Assembly: GCF_022811925.1 (NCBI RefSeq) | Contig: NZ_CP065511.1 | Coordinates: forward strand, 1,729,501 to 1,793,500 | Origin: Cytobacillus oceanisediminis | GTDB lineage: Bacteria > Bacillota > Bacilli > Bacillales > Cytobacillaceae | Direction of reading: 5' to 3' | Length of the DNA stretch: 64,000 nt | In this document: positions 44,211 through 52,778 of the stretch, piece after piece | Position numbering within the stretch: position 1 is the stretch's first letter | Layout of the letters: each line of letters begins with the position of its first letter | Notes under the pieces: model-generated | What the model was told of the DNA's origin: nothing | The model's input: only the letters and a program-made list of their open reading frames with translations | Databases searched by the model: none | Position numbers and translations under genes: made by a program

Positions 44211-45506
44211 ATGAAAAAAGGATTAATCTTTATCATTTCCGCCATCCTGCTTATTGGCACCTTGGCAGGCTGTTCGGGTGAGGAAAGTGTTCAGGCAGAA
44301 AAAACGAAGGATGGAAAAGTCATTGTTGATTTCTGGAGCTTCTGGGGTTCAGAAACGAGGCGTCCAATCATAGAAAAAATCATAGAGGATTTTAACAATT
44401 CACAGGATGAGATTTTGGTAAAGCATACATATTTGCCCTGGGGAGATATTTGGACAAAGAACCTGGCATCCGTTGCAGCGGGAAACCCGGCGGATGTTAT
44501 TATAAACGATATTAATTCAGTCGCCCAGCGCGCTGAAAATGCACAATCCGAAGATTTGAGCAAGTATATCGATGAATCCTTTAAAGATCAATTTTATCCT
44601 CATTTATGGGAAACTGTAATGTACGAGGACAAACCTTATGCAGTTCCATTCAATACAGATACAAGATTGCTATTTTACAATAAAGATGCTTTTAAAGAAG
44701 CTGGACTTGATCCGGAAAAGCCGCCAGCAACATGGGCGGAGCTGGAGGAGTACGCCGCAAAGCTTGATATAAAGGATGGAGACCGCTATGAGAGAGTTGG
44801 CTTTTATCCACTATGGGGAAGCATTGGTGCCGCTAGCTGGATGACAAGCGCTGACGGCGGAAAAGGATTCATTCAAGATGGAGAACTTTATATTAATACA
44901 CCTAAAAAGCAGGAAGCGCTTCAATGGCTGCTGGGATGGAAAGAGCGTCTTGGTGAGAAGACAGTTCAATCTTTTGAAGCTGAATTTGGCAGTGAGCAGT
45001 CAAATCCATTTATTGCAGGCAAAGTGGCAATGTGGGTTGATATCGGCACGTTTTACACACAAATTCGTGACTACGGAGAGAATATGAACTTTGGGGTGGC
45101 CCCAATTCCTGCATATGAAAAAGGTTCGGGGAATTGGAGCGATGGCGGCGGTTTCGTAGCTGAAATACCGAAAGGAGCCAAACATCCTGAGGAAGCTATG
45201 AAATTTATTAAGTATTTAACTGGCCCCGAGGCACAAAAATACTGGGCAATGAAAAACTATGATAATGTCGCAAATAAAGAAGCTGCAGAAGCAGTTGTTA
45301 AAGAGCTAAAGGGCGATGATAAATACGTATATGAAGCTTCGGTGAAGAACCTGGATCAAACGCAATTGTTTCCGGTTCCAGTAAAGTATCCTGATTACCA
45401 GAACCGCATCAATCCGCATATAGACAATGTGCTGCTGGGAAAAACAAAGCCAGAAAAAGCGCTGGCAAAAGCAGAGAAAGATGTTGAAAAACTAAAGAGA
45501 AAATAG
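44211..45506 (+). CDS. Sugar ABC transporter substrate-binding lipoprotein
   Basis: This 431-residue protein has a lipoprotein signal (MKKGLIFIISAILLIGTLAG, lipobox AGC at Cys21) and a type 1 extracellular binding fold (MalE/UgpB-like): VDFWSFWGSETRRPIIEKII, AVPFNTDTRLLFYNKDAFKE and PEEAMKFIKYLTGPEAQKYW. It binds an oligosaccharide or sugar derivative outside the cell. AGGGGGAGC precedes ATG 44211. No ATPase follows, so it probably uses a shared MsmX-type ATPase. Confidence 0.92.
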   Translation: MKKGLIFIISAILLIGTLAGCSGEESVQAEKTKDGKVIVDFWSFWGSETRRPIIEKIIEDFNNSQDEILVKHTYLPWGDIWTKNLASVAAGNPADVIINDINSVAQRAENAQSEDLSKYIDESFKDQFYPHLWETVMYEDKPYAVPFNTDTRLLFYNKDAFKEAGLDPEKPPATWAELEEYAAKLDIKDGDRYERVGFYPLWGSIGAASWMTSADGGKGFIQDGELYINTPKKQEALQWLLGWKERLGEKTVQSFEAEFGSEQSNPFIAGKVAMWVDIGTFYTQIRDYGENMNFGVAPIPAYEKGSGNWSDGGGFVAEIPKGAKHPEEAMKFIKYLTGPEAQKYWAMKNYDNVANKEAAEAVVKELKGDDKYVYEASVKNLDQTQLFPVPVKYPDYQNRINPHIDNVLLGKTKPEKALAKAEKDVEKLKRK

Positions 45507-45509
45507 AAC

Positions 45510-45539
45510 AAAGAGAGAAGGATACATCCTTCTCTCTTT
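45510..45539 (+). terminator. Hairpin between binding-protein and permease genes
   Basis: A perfect 14-bp stem, AAAGAGAGAAGGAT against ATCCTTCTCTCTTT. Its tail is only modestly T-rich, so it may be a partial terminator or mRNA stabiliser that raises binding-protein output over permease output. Confidence 0.75.
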
Positions 45540-45566
45540 ATAAATAACTAAAAGAAGGTGTATGGG

Positions 45567-46544
45567 TTGAAATCATATGATACAACGATTGCGCGCCGGG
45601 GAGCGGATCTTGCGGGCAAGAAAGTAAAGACATCACGCAGACGGATGTCCCGCCAAACAAGAGAAAATATCTTTGGCTATCTATTTATCAGCCCGTGGAT
45701 AATCGGATTTCTGGGATTGACACTTGGTCCTCTTTTATTTTCCCTATTTGCAAGTTTTACAGATTATAATATTACTTCAAGAATGAATTTTATCGGCCTT
45801 GATAATTTTAAACGCATGTTTACAATCGATGATCTTTTTAAAACGTCTTTATGGAATACTCTTTATTACGTTTTATTCTCTGTCCCGCTGACTACTGCAG
45901 GGGCGATTTTTCTGTCGGTTCTTTTAAATCAGAAAGTAAGAGGCATGAAATTTTTCCGCACACTTTATTATCTGCCTGCTATCCTTTCAGGTGTTGCGGT
46001 TTATTTTTTGTGGATGCAGCTGCTAAGTCCTTCAACAGGACTGGTTAATACGTTCCTAGCATGGGTTGGGATTGAAGGGCCAGCATGGCTGTTTGACCCT
46101 GAATGGACGAAACCAGCTTTGCTTTTAATGAAAATGTGGAGTGTCGGCGGAGGGATGCTGCTTTACCTTGCAAGTCTGCAGGGAGTTTCAGCTTCTCTGT
46201 ATGAAGCAGCGGATCTGGATGGGGCAGGTGTTATGCAGAAATTCTTTTATATCACCCTGCCAATGATTTCACCAATCATTTTCTTCGATGTGCTGACCAG
46301 TACCATAGGTTCCTTTCAGATCTTTCAAGAAGCATATGTCATGACAGAAAACGGAAGCGGAGGACCAGGAAACTCACTCCTATTCTACAATCTGCATATG
46401 TGGAATAATGCGTTTGAAGTGTTTGACATGGGTTATGCATCTGCAATGGCCTGGCTGCTGTTCATTGTCGTAATGATACTGACAATCATTAATATGAAAC
46501 TCGGCAAAAAATGGGTTCATTATGAGGGGGGAGATAATAAATGA
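45567..46544 (+). CDS. Sugar ABC transporter permease (MalF type)
   Basis: About 325 residues from TTG 45567, which has GAAGG 8 bases upstream; GTG 45558 overlaps that site. Six membrane segments are visible, and the EAA loop YEAADLDGAGVMQKFFYITLPM (about 210-231) contacts the ATPase. The next permease overlaps by ATGA. Confidence 0.9.
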   Translation: MKSYDTTIARRGADLAGKKVKTSRRRMSRQTRENIFGYLFISPWIIGFLGLTLGPLLFSLFASFTDYNITSRMNFIGLDNFKRMFTIDDLFKTSLWNTLYYVLFSVPLTTAGAIFLSVLLNQKVRGMKFFRTLYYLPAILSGVAVYFLWMQLLSPSTGLVNTFLAWVGIEGPAWLFDPEWTKPALLLMKMWSVGGGMLLYLASLQGVSASLYEAADLDGAGVMQKFFYITLPMISPIIFFDVLTSTIGSFQIFQEAYVMTENGSGGPGNSLLFYNLHMWNNAFEVFDMGYASAMAWLLFIVVMILTIINMKLGKKWVHYEGGDNK

Positions 46545-47410
46545 GGACTGCCGCAGCACCGAAGTTTTATGAGACAAAAAAATTCAAAGATAAAGTAAAG
46601 CAGACGATTATTTTTATCGTTTTATTAGCAGGAAGTGTACTGGTATTATCTCCTCTGTGGTGGATGGTTTCGACATCATTGAAATCCCCCTCTGAGATTG
46701 CCCAATATCCGCCTACCTTTGTGCCAAAAGAATTCCATTTTTCCAATTATGTTGAAGCCTGGAAAACAGCGCCGTTTACACGCTGGGCAATGAATACGTT
46801 TTTTATTGCCTTTTGCGGAATGGCTGGAAATGTTCTTGTCAATTCGCTCGTTGCTTATGCATTTGCGAAAATCCGTTTTAAAGGAAGAAATGCTTTGTTT
46901 ATAGTTGTGTTATCAACCATGCTGATTCCAGGGTTTGTTACGATGGTGCCTCAGTACATTTTATTTTCGAAGCTTGGCTGGGTAAATACGTATCTGCCGC
47001 TGATTGTTCCAGCTTTTTTGGGGAGTGCCTTTTTTATCTTCCTTTTGCGCCAGTTTATGATGACCATTCCTAATGAACTGATAGAGGCAGCAGTACTTGA
47101 TGGTGCGAATCATCTGCAGATCTGGTGGCATATCATGCTGCCGCTGACGAAGCCGGCTCTTATTACAGTGGCCATTTTTTCATTTAATGGGGCATGGAAT
47201 GATCTTCTCGGACCATTATTGTATATAAATGATGAAAGTCTGTACACACTGCAAATCGGGCTTCAGACCTTCAAGGGAACATTGCAGACACAATGGCATT
47301 ACCTGATGGCGATGTCAGTCATGGTTCTCCTGCCTGTTGTCCTGCTATTCTTCTTCTTCCAGAAGCACTTTATAGAAGGTTCAAATATCGCATCAGGCAC
47401 GAAGGGATAA
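46541..47410 (+). CDS. Sugar ABC transporter permease (MalG type)
   Basis: This 289-residue protein has six membrane segments and the EAA loop LIEAAVLDGANHLQIWWHIMLPL. It forms the channel with the MalF-type subunit, and the genes overlap by four bases. It ends at a strong bidirectional terminator. No sugar hydrolase is adjacent, so the substrate remains open. Confidence 0.92.
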   Translation: MRTAAAPKFYETKKFKDKVKQTIIFIVLLAGSVLVLSPLWWMVSTSLKSPSEIAQYPPTFVPKEFHFSNYVEAWKTAPFTRWAMNTFFIAFCGMAGNVLVNSLVAYAFAKIRFKGRNALFIVVLSTMLIPGFVTMVPQYILFSKLGWVNTYLPLIVPAFLGSAFFIFLLRQFMMTIPNELIEAAVLDGANHLQIWWHIMLPLTKPALITVAIFSFNGAWNDLLGPLLYINDESLYTLQIGLQTFKGTLQTQWHYLMAMSVMVLLPVVLLFFFFQKHFIEGSNIASGTKG

Positions 47411-47446
47411 CAAAACCGGCTAAGCATCTGCTTAGCCGGTTTTGTT
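47409..47446. terminator. Bidirectional terminator
   Basis: AACAAAACCGGCTAAGCA pairs perfectly with TGCTTAGCCGGTTTTGTT. Confidence 0.95.
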
Positions 47447-48189
47447 CATTGTATAGGGCAATAGGTTCTCCATTCCCCATCGACACAAACCTTATGGCGG
47501 GGAACATAACAGTCAATGACCACTGAATCAGGATTCAGCCCGCTTTCTTCAAGCTGGGATGAAACCGAAACCTCTGATTCAGTGATTGCTGATTTGCAAG
47601 GATAACCCCCGCGCCATTCATATTTTGTACAGTAGTAGCATAACTCGCCTGATGCCGTGATTTTATCGGAAGAAACAGCCTTGCTTTTGGTTGCTTCTTT
47701 AATCAGCTGCGTTTTCTTCATTTCTACCTCTGTCAAATAATCAGTAAAGGTGCTGTCTTTCGAGATATCTATTGTGGTTTCTTCATCTGACTTCAGGTCT
47801 TTTACATAAAAAGCCTGGTCCTCAATAAGCCTGCTGTAATCGACGAGCCGGACTTTTAATCCTTTTCCGTCGGACTCATATGAAAATGAAAGAAGTGACG
47901 AGAAATTAACGAGGGCTTTTTTATCTAAGAAAACATTTTTTTCTTTGTATTCAATTTCATATTGAACTGTCCAGCCATATTGTTTTCCTTTTTCATTAAC
48001 AAGAGCTCTTGGCTTGGCGGCTGCATCTTTTAAAATGGAGGATTTAAATTCCTTAAACTCATCAGCCTTCAATACGGCTTTCATGAAATCTTTCTCAGTC
48101 AAATCAGCAGAACGGCTTTTGGGCTCTGCAGACACATTGCCTGAAAAGACTAGTAAAATAGTCAATAACAAGAAAATATATCGTTTCAT
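47446..48189 (-). CDS. Secreted Cys-rich hypothetical protein
   Basis: About 247 residues, with ATG 48189 having AGGAGG 6 bases before it. It has a signal peptide (MKRYIFLLLTILLVFSGNVS, cleavage near AEP). The body is mixed alpha/beta, and the C-terminal 65 residues carry seven Cys (CYYCTKYEWRG, YPCKS, DCYVPRHKVC, YCPIQ), suggesting a disulfide-bonded or metal-binding module. No family was recognised. Confidence 0.75.
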   Translation of the reverse strand: MKRYIFLLLTILLVFSGNVSAEPKSRSADLTEKDFMKAVLKADEFKEFKSSILKDAAAKPRALVNEKGKQYGWTVQYEIEYKEKNVFLDKKALVNFSSLLSFSYESDGKGLKVRLVDYSRLIEDQAFYVKDLKSDEETTIDISKDSTFTDYLTEVEMKKTQLIKEATKSKAVSSDKITASGELCYYCTKYEWRGGYPCKSAITESEVSVSSQLEESGLNPDSVVIDCYVPRHKVCVDGEWRTYCPIQ

Positions 48190-48338
48190 CACATACCTCC
48201 TAAAAGTATTGTCCTATATAAGATTAACCCATATTTCCAAAATTAGGAATGGTGCGAAATGATTATATTTATCTGGTATATTTTATCTAATCTGAATAAA
48301 AAAACAGCCTTATGGAAAAAGACCGTAAGGCTGTTTAA

Positions 48339-49106
48339 TCAATCAATATTATAGAAGCTTTTTGTATTATCATATAGCTGCTTAAGAGCGCTGCTGAAAG
48401 CTATTTCTTTTAGTTCAGCCAGGGTGCTGATGGAATGGGCCATCATAGCTGGATGGGTAGGCTTGTTTTTAAAAGGGCCTTCGAATTCCCATGGACCATC
48501 TGTTTCTGCCATCAATTTATCCAGCGGGTAATCTCGTACAAGGTCCTGTATTTCTTTTTCGTATACGATATCTGGTGTAAAGGAGATATAATAACCATTG
48601 GCAATCAGCCTGCTAACAGCTGAGGTGTCGCCTTTAAACCAGTGAAAATGAGCTTTTTTAATCGAATGCTTTTCCAATAAATTGCACACAATCGGTGCGT
48701 CATCATAAATAGCATGGAGGGCGATGGGCATATCCCACTTTTTAGCAAGCTTAATGAATTCTTCGAGAAGTTCAATATATCCGCCAAGCTGCTTGCTCCC
48801 ATCAGACTTTAAATAGTATGGAAGGCCAACTTCTCCAACTGCAGCCATCTGCTCTTTGTAAATCTCTATCCAGCTGAAAAGCTCTGAAATATCATGATCA
48901 CCAGGCAAATCCTGTTCAGGGTGAAAACCAAAGGCTGGTTTAACAAAGGGATAATTCTCTGCAAGAGCAAGATTTCTTTTGCAGGATGACAAATCGCTTG
49001 AAACTGTAATAAGTGAAAGCTGAAACGGCAACTCAAGAAACATTTTCTCTAATTCATTATTGCTGTACTTATCAAGATGAATATGGGCATCAATATACTT
49101 ATCCAC
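48339..49106 (-). CDS. TatD-family metal-dependent hydrolase
   Basis: This 255-residue protein has the amidohydrolase barrel of TatD enzymes: DAHIHLD at the start, FGFHPEQDL, AVGEVGLPYYLKSD (metal-binding Glu), ALHAIYDDA, AHFHWFKGD and AETDGPW (catalytic Asp). TatD proteins are nucleases in some bacteria, but the fold also covers other hydrolases. It starts with GTG 49106 after AGGAGGCA, 12 bases after the thiamine-precursor ATPase gene, so it is probably the last gene of that operon. Confidence 0.85.
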   Translation of the reverse strand: MDKYIDAHIHLDKYSNNELEKMFLELPFQLSLITVSSDLSSCKRNLALAENYPFVKPAFGFHPEQDLPGDHDISELFSWIEIYKEQMAAVGEVGLPYYLKSDGSKQLGGYIELLEEFIKLAKKWDMPIALHAIYDDAPIVCNLLEKHSIKKAHFHWFKGDTSAVSRLIANGYYISFTPDIVYEKEIQDLVRDYPLDKLMAETDGPWEFEGPFKNKPTHPAMMAHSISTLAELKEIAFSSALKQLYDNTKSFYNID

Positions 49107-49118
49107 TGCTGTTGCCTC

Positions 49119-49853
49119 CTATTGATTTTTCAGCGTATGATGGATGCTCCTTTTGCAGGCAAGGAAATTTTCATCGAGAAAAAGTTCCTCCATCCTTGGC
49201 CTGTAAAAGGGTACCTTAAATTCTTGAATTACTTCAGCAGGCTTGCTGCTCAATACTAAAATTCGATCAGAGAGGTAAATGGCTTCTTCGATATTGTGTG
49301 TTACAAACAGAATTGTCGGCTTATGCACATTCCAAATATCAAGAAGCCATTTTTGCATATCATGGCGGGTAAGCTCATCTAAAGCTGAAAAAGGTTCATC
49401 CAGCAATATGATTGGCTGCGGGCTTAATAGTGCCCGGATAAAGGCAGCCCTTTGCTTCATCCCCCCTGATAATTCATGGGGATATGCATTTTCATAGTCG
49501 CCGAGACCAGCTTTTTGAAGCATTTTTCTGGCCGTTTCGGAATCGGTTTTTCCCATAATCTCCTGGCCAAGCAGAACGTTTTGGAGAATGGTTCTCCATG
49601 GCATCAGGGAAGGTGTCTGAGGCATATAGCTTATTGAACCGCGTTTGCCGTTGATCTTCACATTCCCAAGCGTTATGGAGCCTTCGTCAGGCAGGAGCAT
49701 CCCGCCAATCAGGTTGAAAATGGTGCTCTTTCCGCTCCCTGATGGACCTAGAATCGAAACAAACTCCCCTTCATTTACATGAAAACTCAAATTGTCTAAA
49801 ACCTGATTTGAATCAAAACTTTTGGTTAAATGATTAACTGTTAATTGTATCAT
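49119..49853 (-). CDS. thiZ: ABC transporter ATPase, thiamine-precursor importer (ThiZ-like)
   Basis: About 244 residues from ATG 49853, which overlaps the permease stop by ATGA. Walker A GPSGSGKST, signature LSGGMKQRAAFIRALL and Walker B IILLDEPFSALDE are present. It is of the nitrate/sulfonate/taurine family used by ThiXYZ. The TPP riboswitch and ThiY-like protein upstream identify the substrate class. Confidence 0.88.
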   Translation of the reverse strand: MIQLTVNHLTKSFDSNQVLDNLSFHVNEGEFVSILGPSGSGKSTIFNLIGGMLLPDEGSITLGNVKINGKRGSISYMPQTPSLMPWRTILQNVLLGQEIMGKTDSETARKMLQKAGLGDYENAYPHELSGGMKQRAAFIRALLSPQPIILLDEPFSALDELTRHDMQKWLLDIWNVHKPTILFVTHNIEEAIYLSDRILVLSSKPAEVIQEFKVPFYRPRMEELFLDENFLACKRSIHHTLKNQ

Positions 49854-50617
49854 TTCCTGCCACTCTCCCGTGACTTCCATTTAATAAGCAAACGTTCAGC
49901 CAGTAATATTCCTCCAAAAAACAACAAGCTTAACAGCATAATCGCAAAAATGGCAACAAAAACACGGTCTGTCCGAAATGAAGAAGAGGCCAAAGTCATA
50001 TAAACACCTATTCCTGCTTTAGCTCCGAGCCATTCGGATATTACAGCACCCATCACACTATAGGTTGCGGAGATTTTTAGCCCTGAAAATAAAGAGGGAA
50101 GGGAATAGGGAAGCTCCAGCTTCCAAAACAGCTGTCCTTTGCTGGCCCCTGCCATCAGCATATAATGCCTAAGTTCTCCGGGGGTTTGGCGAAAGCCGTC
50201 CAATGCAGCAACAGTAATGGGGAAGAAGCAAACCAGCGTGATGACAATCAGCTTTGGAAGTATCCCGAAACCAAACCAAATAACCATCAAAGGAGCCAGA
50301 ACAATTATAGGCACATTCTGTGAAAGTATGAGGAGAGGGTAAACCGACTCCCTTATAAAAGGCAATAAGTGCAGGATAACAGCTGTGAGTAATCCTATGA
50401 CGGTGCCAATGAAAAATCCCAATAGGGAAAGAATGACTGTCGATTGAAGATGAAGGCGGAAGCCCTCCCAGCCCGAAATCGCTTCATGAACGATATCTGT
50501 CGGCGGAGGCAGGAGCCATGCAGGAACTTCTGCCAGGTTCACTGCCAATTCCCAAAGAATGAATAAAAGGAGGAGAACCGCAGCCGGCCTCCATCCTTTT
50601 CTGAACACATTTATCAT
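49850..50617 (-). CDS. thiX: ABC transporter permease, thiamine-precursor importer (ThiX-like)
   Basis: This 255-residue protein has six membrane segments and the SsuC/ThiX family EAA-like loop (LRHYMLMAGASKGQLFWKLELP, about 150-171). It overlaps the neighbouring genes at both ends by four bases, showing a tight operon. Confidence 0.88.
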   Translation of the reverse strand: MINVFRKGWRPAAVLLLLFILWELAVNLAEVPAWLLPPPTDIVHEAISGWEGFRLHLQSTVILSLLGFFIGTVIGLLTAVILHLLPFIRESVYPLLILSQNVPIIVLAPLMVIWFGFGILPKLIVITLVCFFPITVAALDGFRQTPGELRHYMLMAGASKGQLFWKLELPYSLPSLFSGLKISATYSVMGAVISEWLGAKAGIGVYMTLASSSFRTDRVFVAIFAIMLLSLLFFGGILLAERLLIKWKSRESGRK

Positions 50618-50907
50618 GGACGGTATTTCTCCGTTAAATCACTCATTTCAATTCCGTCCGGCTGATATAGAATCTTAACCTGTGAGATAACATTGCTGCT
50701 TCCTTTTTCAATCATTTTTCTGTTCATATCAGCTATGATTTTCAATAAATGTTCTAAATCGCCTTCCATCGTTGTTTCGAGGGGATGCACTTCGTACTTA
50801 ACACCGGATTGCTGAATGACACTAATTGCTTCATCGACATAAGGTATAACATTTTCCCCATCTTTTGTTTTCGGTATGATCTGAATACTTACAAGTGTGT
50901 TTGCCAT
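50614..50907 (-). CDS. Thiamine-binding protein (MTH1187/YkoF-like, DUF77)
   Basis: This 97-residue protein has the ferredoxin-like fold of the MTH1187 family (VSIQIIPKTKDGENVIPYVD, YEVHPLETTMEGDLEHLLKI). Members bind thiamine or precursors, and the TPP-riboswitch operon setting matches. AAGGAGAG precedes ATG 50907. Confidence 0.85.
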   Translation of the reverse strand: MANTLVSIQIIPKTKDGENVIPYVDEAISVIQQSGVKYEVHPLETTMEGDLEHLLKIIADMNRKMIEKGSSNVISQVKILYQPDGIEMSDLTEKYRP

Positions 50908-50921
50908 ATTATGAACTCTCC

Positions 50922-51926
50922 TTATTCCGGCAGGAAGTCATTTGTAAATGCTTTGCCGGCATTTAATTCTTTATCTAAAAGACCATTTTCATGCATCCAG
51001 TCTGCATAGTTTTCCCAGACCGCAAGCTTTTGTTCACCCCATCTTGAAGCATCATCCTGATAGCGGGGGGATAGCCATTCCTGGCTCTTTTTGACCAATT
51101 CGCTGTCCAGGTCCGGAGCATTCTTTAACAAAATATCTGCTGCTTCGCCAGGCTGCTCGATTGCAAATTCATAACCTCTGGCTGCTGCTTTTACAAATGC
51201 TTTGACAGTATCCGGATCATCTGCAATCATTTTTTCGCTGGTTGCGAGAACGGGCGTGTAGTAATCCAGTTTTTCTGAGTAATCGGTAAGGTAGACCATA
51301 CTAATCTTTTCCCCCCGAAGTTCTGCTTCTACACCTGTCCATCCGTAATAAATCCATGCGAAGTCAATATCTCTTTTAACAGCTGTAAAAAAGTCCGCAT
51401 CCCCCATGTTAACAATTGAGACCTTATCTACATTGGCGTCTTCCTCCTTCATTAGGGAGTCTATTACCGATTTTTCTACAGGAGCTCCCCAGCCGCCATA
51501 AGTTTTACCTTCGAAATCTTTCGGCGATTTAATGTTTTTTTCAGCAGGGGATGCAAAACCGGACGTATTATGCTGTATAACAGCTGCTATCGATACAAGG
51601 GGAACACCCTGTACACGTGCTTCCGTGATGCTTTCCTGATAGCTGACACCGAAATCAGCCTTGCCTGATGCAGTCAATTGATCTGCGCCTGCTTCACCTG
51701 GCATCATAATTTCGACATCGAGTCCTTCTTCTTTAAAATATCCTTTGTCCTTTGCGGCATATAAGCCGGTATGATTGGTATTGGGAGTCCAATCTAGTAC
51801 AACAGTAACTTTTTTCAAATCTTGTTTGCTGTCTGCATCTACGCTTCCAGTCTGATTATCCGCTCCATTACCGGCACAGCCTGAAAGAAGCAGCAGTGTA
51901 CAGATAGCTGCAATCCACTTTTTCAT
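50922..51926 (-). CDS. thiY: Thiamine-precursor-binding lipoprotein (ThiY, NMT1/THI5-like)
   Basis: This 334-residue protein has a lipoprotein signal (MKKWIAAICTLLLLSGCAG, Cys17) and an NMT1/THI5 domain: VVLDWTPNTNHTGLYAAKDKG, YFKEEGLDVEIMMPG, DFGVSYQES. It binds formylaminopyrimidine or a related HMP precursor. It is the first gene behind the TPP riboswitch, with TAGGAGGA before ATG 51926. Confidence 0.92.
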   Translation of the reverse strand: MKKWIAAICTLLLLSGCAGNGADNQTGSVDADSKQDLKKVTVVLDWTPNTNHTGLYAAKDKGYFKEEGLDVEIMMPGEAGADQLTASGKADFGVSYQESITEARVQGVPLVSIAAVIQHNTSGFASPAEKNIKSPKDFEGKTYGGWGAPVEKSVIDSLMKEEDANVDKVSIVNMGDADFFTAVKRDIDFAWIYYGWTGVEAELRGEKISMVYLTDYSEKLDYYTPVLATSEKMIADDPDTVKAFVKAAARGYEFAIEQPGEAADILLKNAPDLDSELVKKSQEWLSPRYQDDASRWGEQKLAVWENYADWMHENGLLDKELNAGKAFTNDFLPE

Positions 51927-51989
51927 AAATAATCCTCCTAAAAACCTTTATGTAATAAGGAAAGTTAATGATAGTCTGCCCTGAAAAAT

Positions 51990-52018
51990 AAAAACGCCCC
52001 GGTATAAACCAGGGCGCA
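51990..52018 (-). terminator. Riboswitch-controlled terminator
   Basis: On the minus strand GCGCCCTGG pairs with CCGGGGCGT (with one G-T), followed by TTTTTATTTTT. It lies between the TPP aptamer and thiY and is the likely expression platform. Confidence 0.85.
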
Positions 52019-52047
52019 TATAAAAACATTTAGTATGTTTAAGAATA

Positions 52048-52135
52048 TGTTCCCTACGCTGGTATGAGCCAGATCAGGTTCAAAGGGTCAGCATCTTTAA
52101 TGATGAAGTCTCAACCGGCATACCGGTTCCCCTAC
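52048..52135 (-). ncRNA. TPP riboswitch (THI element)
   Basis: On the minus strand the aptamer shows the conserved pieces: GGTTGAGA near the 5' end, GCTGACCCTTTGAACCTGAT, then CTGGCTCATACCAGCGTAGG GAA. It binds thiamine pyrophosphate and, through the downstream terminator, switches the thiYXZ operon off when TPP is plentiful. Confidence 0.95.
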
Positions 52136-52217
52136 ATTTCTTGCTATTTAATTTTGACAGGCATAAATACTTTCCATCATTATTATAGCAAATAATATCA
52201 AAATGGACAGAAAATAA

Positions 52218-52631
52218 TTATTTCATCTCAATGGTCCTGCTCTCTTTCCAGATTTTGAATTTTTCAAGTTCACCTGTAATTTGGCTAACGGCAAAACCAA
52301 GGACTGCTGCATCATCTAAGACTCCCATTCCTATTAAAAAGTCAGGAACAAGGTCTATAGGGGAAACAAAGTATAGTATGGAAGCAATAATAAAGATAAT
52401 CGACTTTTTTGAAATATGCCGGTAATCACCTTTAGACCATGCCTTAACTAAATCGATCAGAAGCTGAAACTTTTCCCATATATCACTTAATGAAGATTTG
52501 TTTTTATCTGCTTTAAGTGTAGCCTTTTTTAGCAGTCCTTTTGTTTTTTCAGGATCGTCCGCATAACGTTTGGCCCTGGAAGAAAATTTTTTATAGCCGT
52601 CCTTATAATCTTTCGTTTCTATTTCAGGCAT
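52218..52631 (-). CDS. YkvA-family membrane protein (DUF1232)
   Basis: About 137 residues from ATG 52631, after AGGAG. The signature YFVSPIDLVPDFLIGMGVLDDAAVLGFAV (residues about 88-116; key SPIDLVPD and LDDAAV) marks DUF1232. The N-terminal half is charged and helical. Function is unknown in the family. Confidence 0.85.
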   Translation of the reverse strand: MPEIETKDYKDGYKKFSSRAKRYADDPEKTKGLLKKATLKADKNKSSLSDIWEKFQLLIDLVKAWSKGDYRHISKKSIIFIIASILYFVSPIDLVPDFLIGMGVLDDAAVLGFAVSQITGELEKFKIWKESRTIEMK

Positions 52632-52778
52632 AGCTATCACTCCTATATTTGATAATTCGCATAAACAGTTATAATCTAGTATTTACCGCATACATGACAT
52701 GACATAAACATTTCACTGGGAGAAATAAATGGAAATCAAATCTAACCTGTGACAAAACTTTATTGGGAGCTGATATCT

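Noticed and set aside
52048-52135. Plus-strand gene or terminator in the region 52.02-52.14 kb
   Set aside because: The conserved pieces are exactly those of a minus-strand TPP riboswitch feeding thiY.
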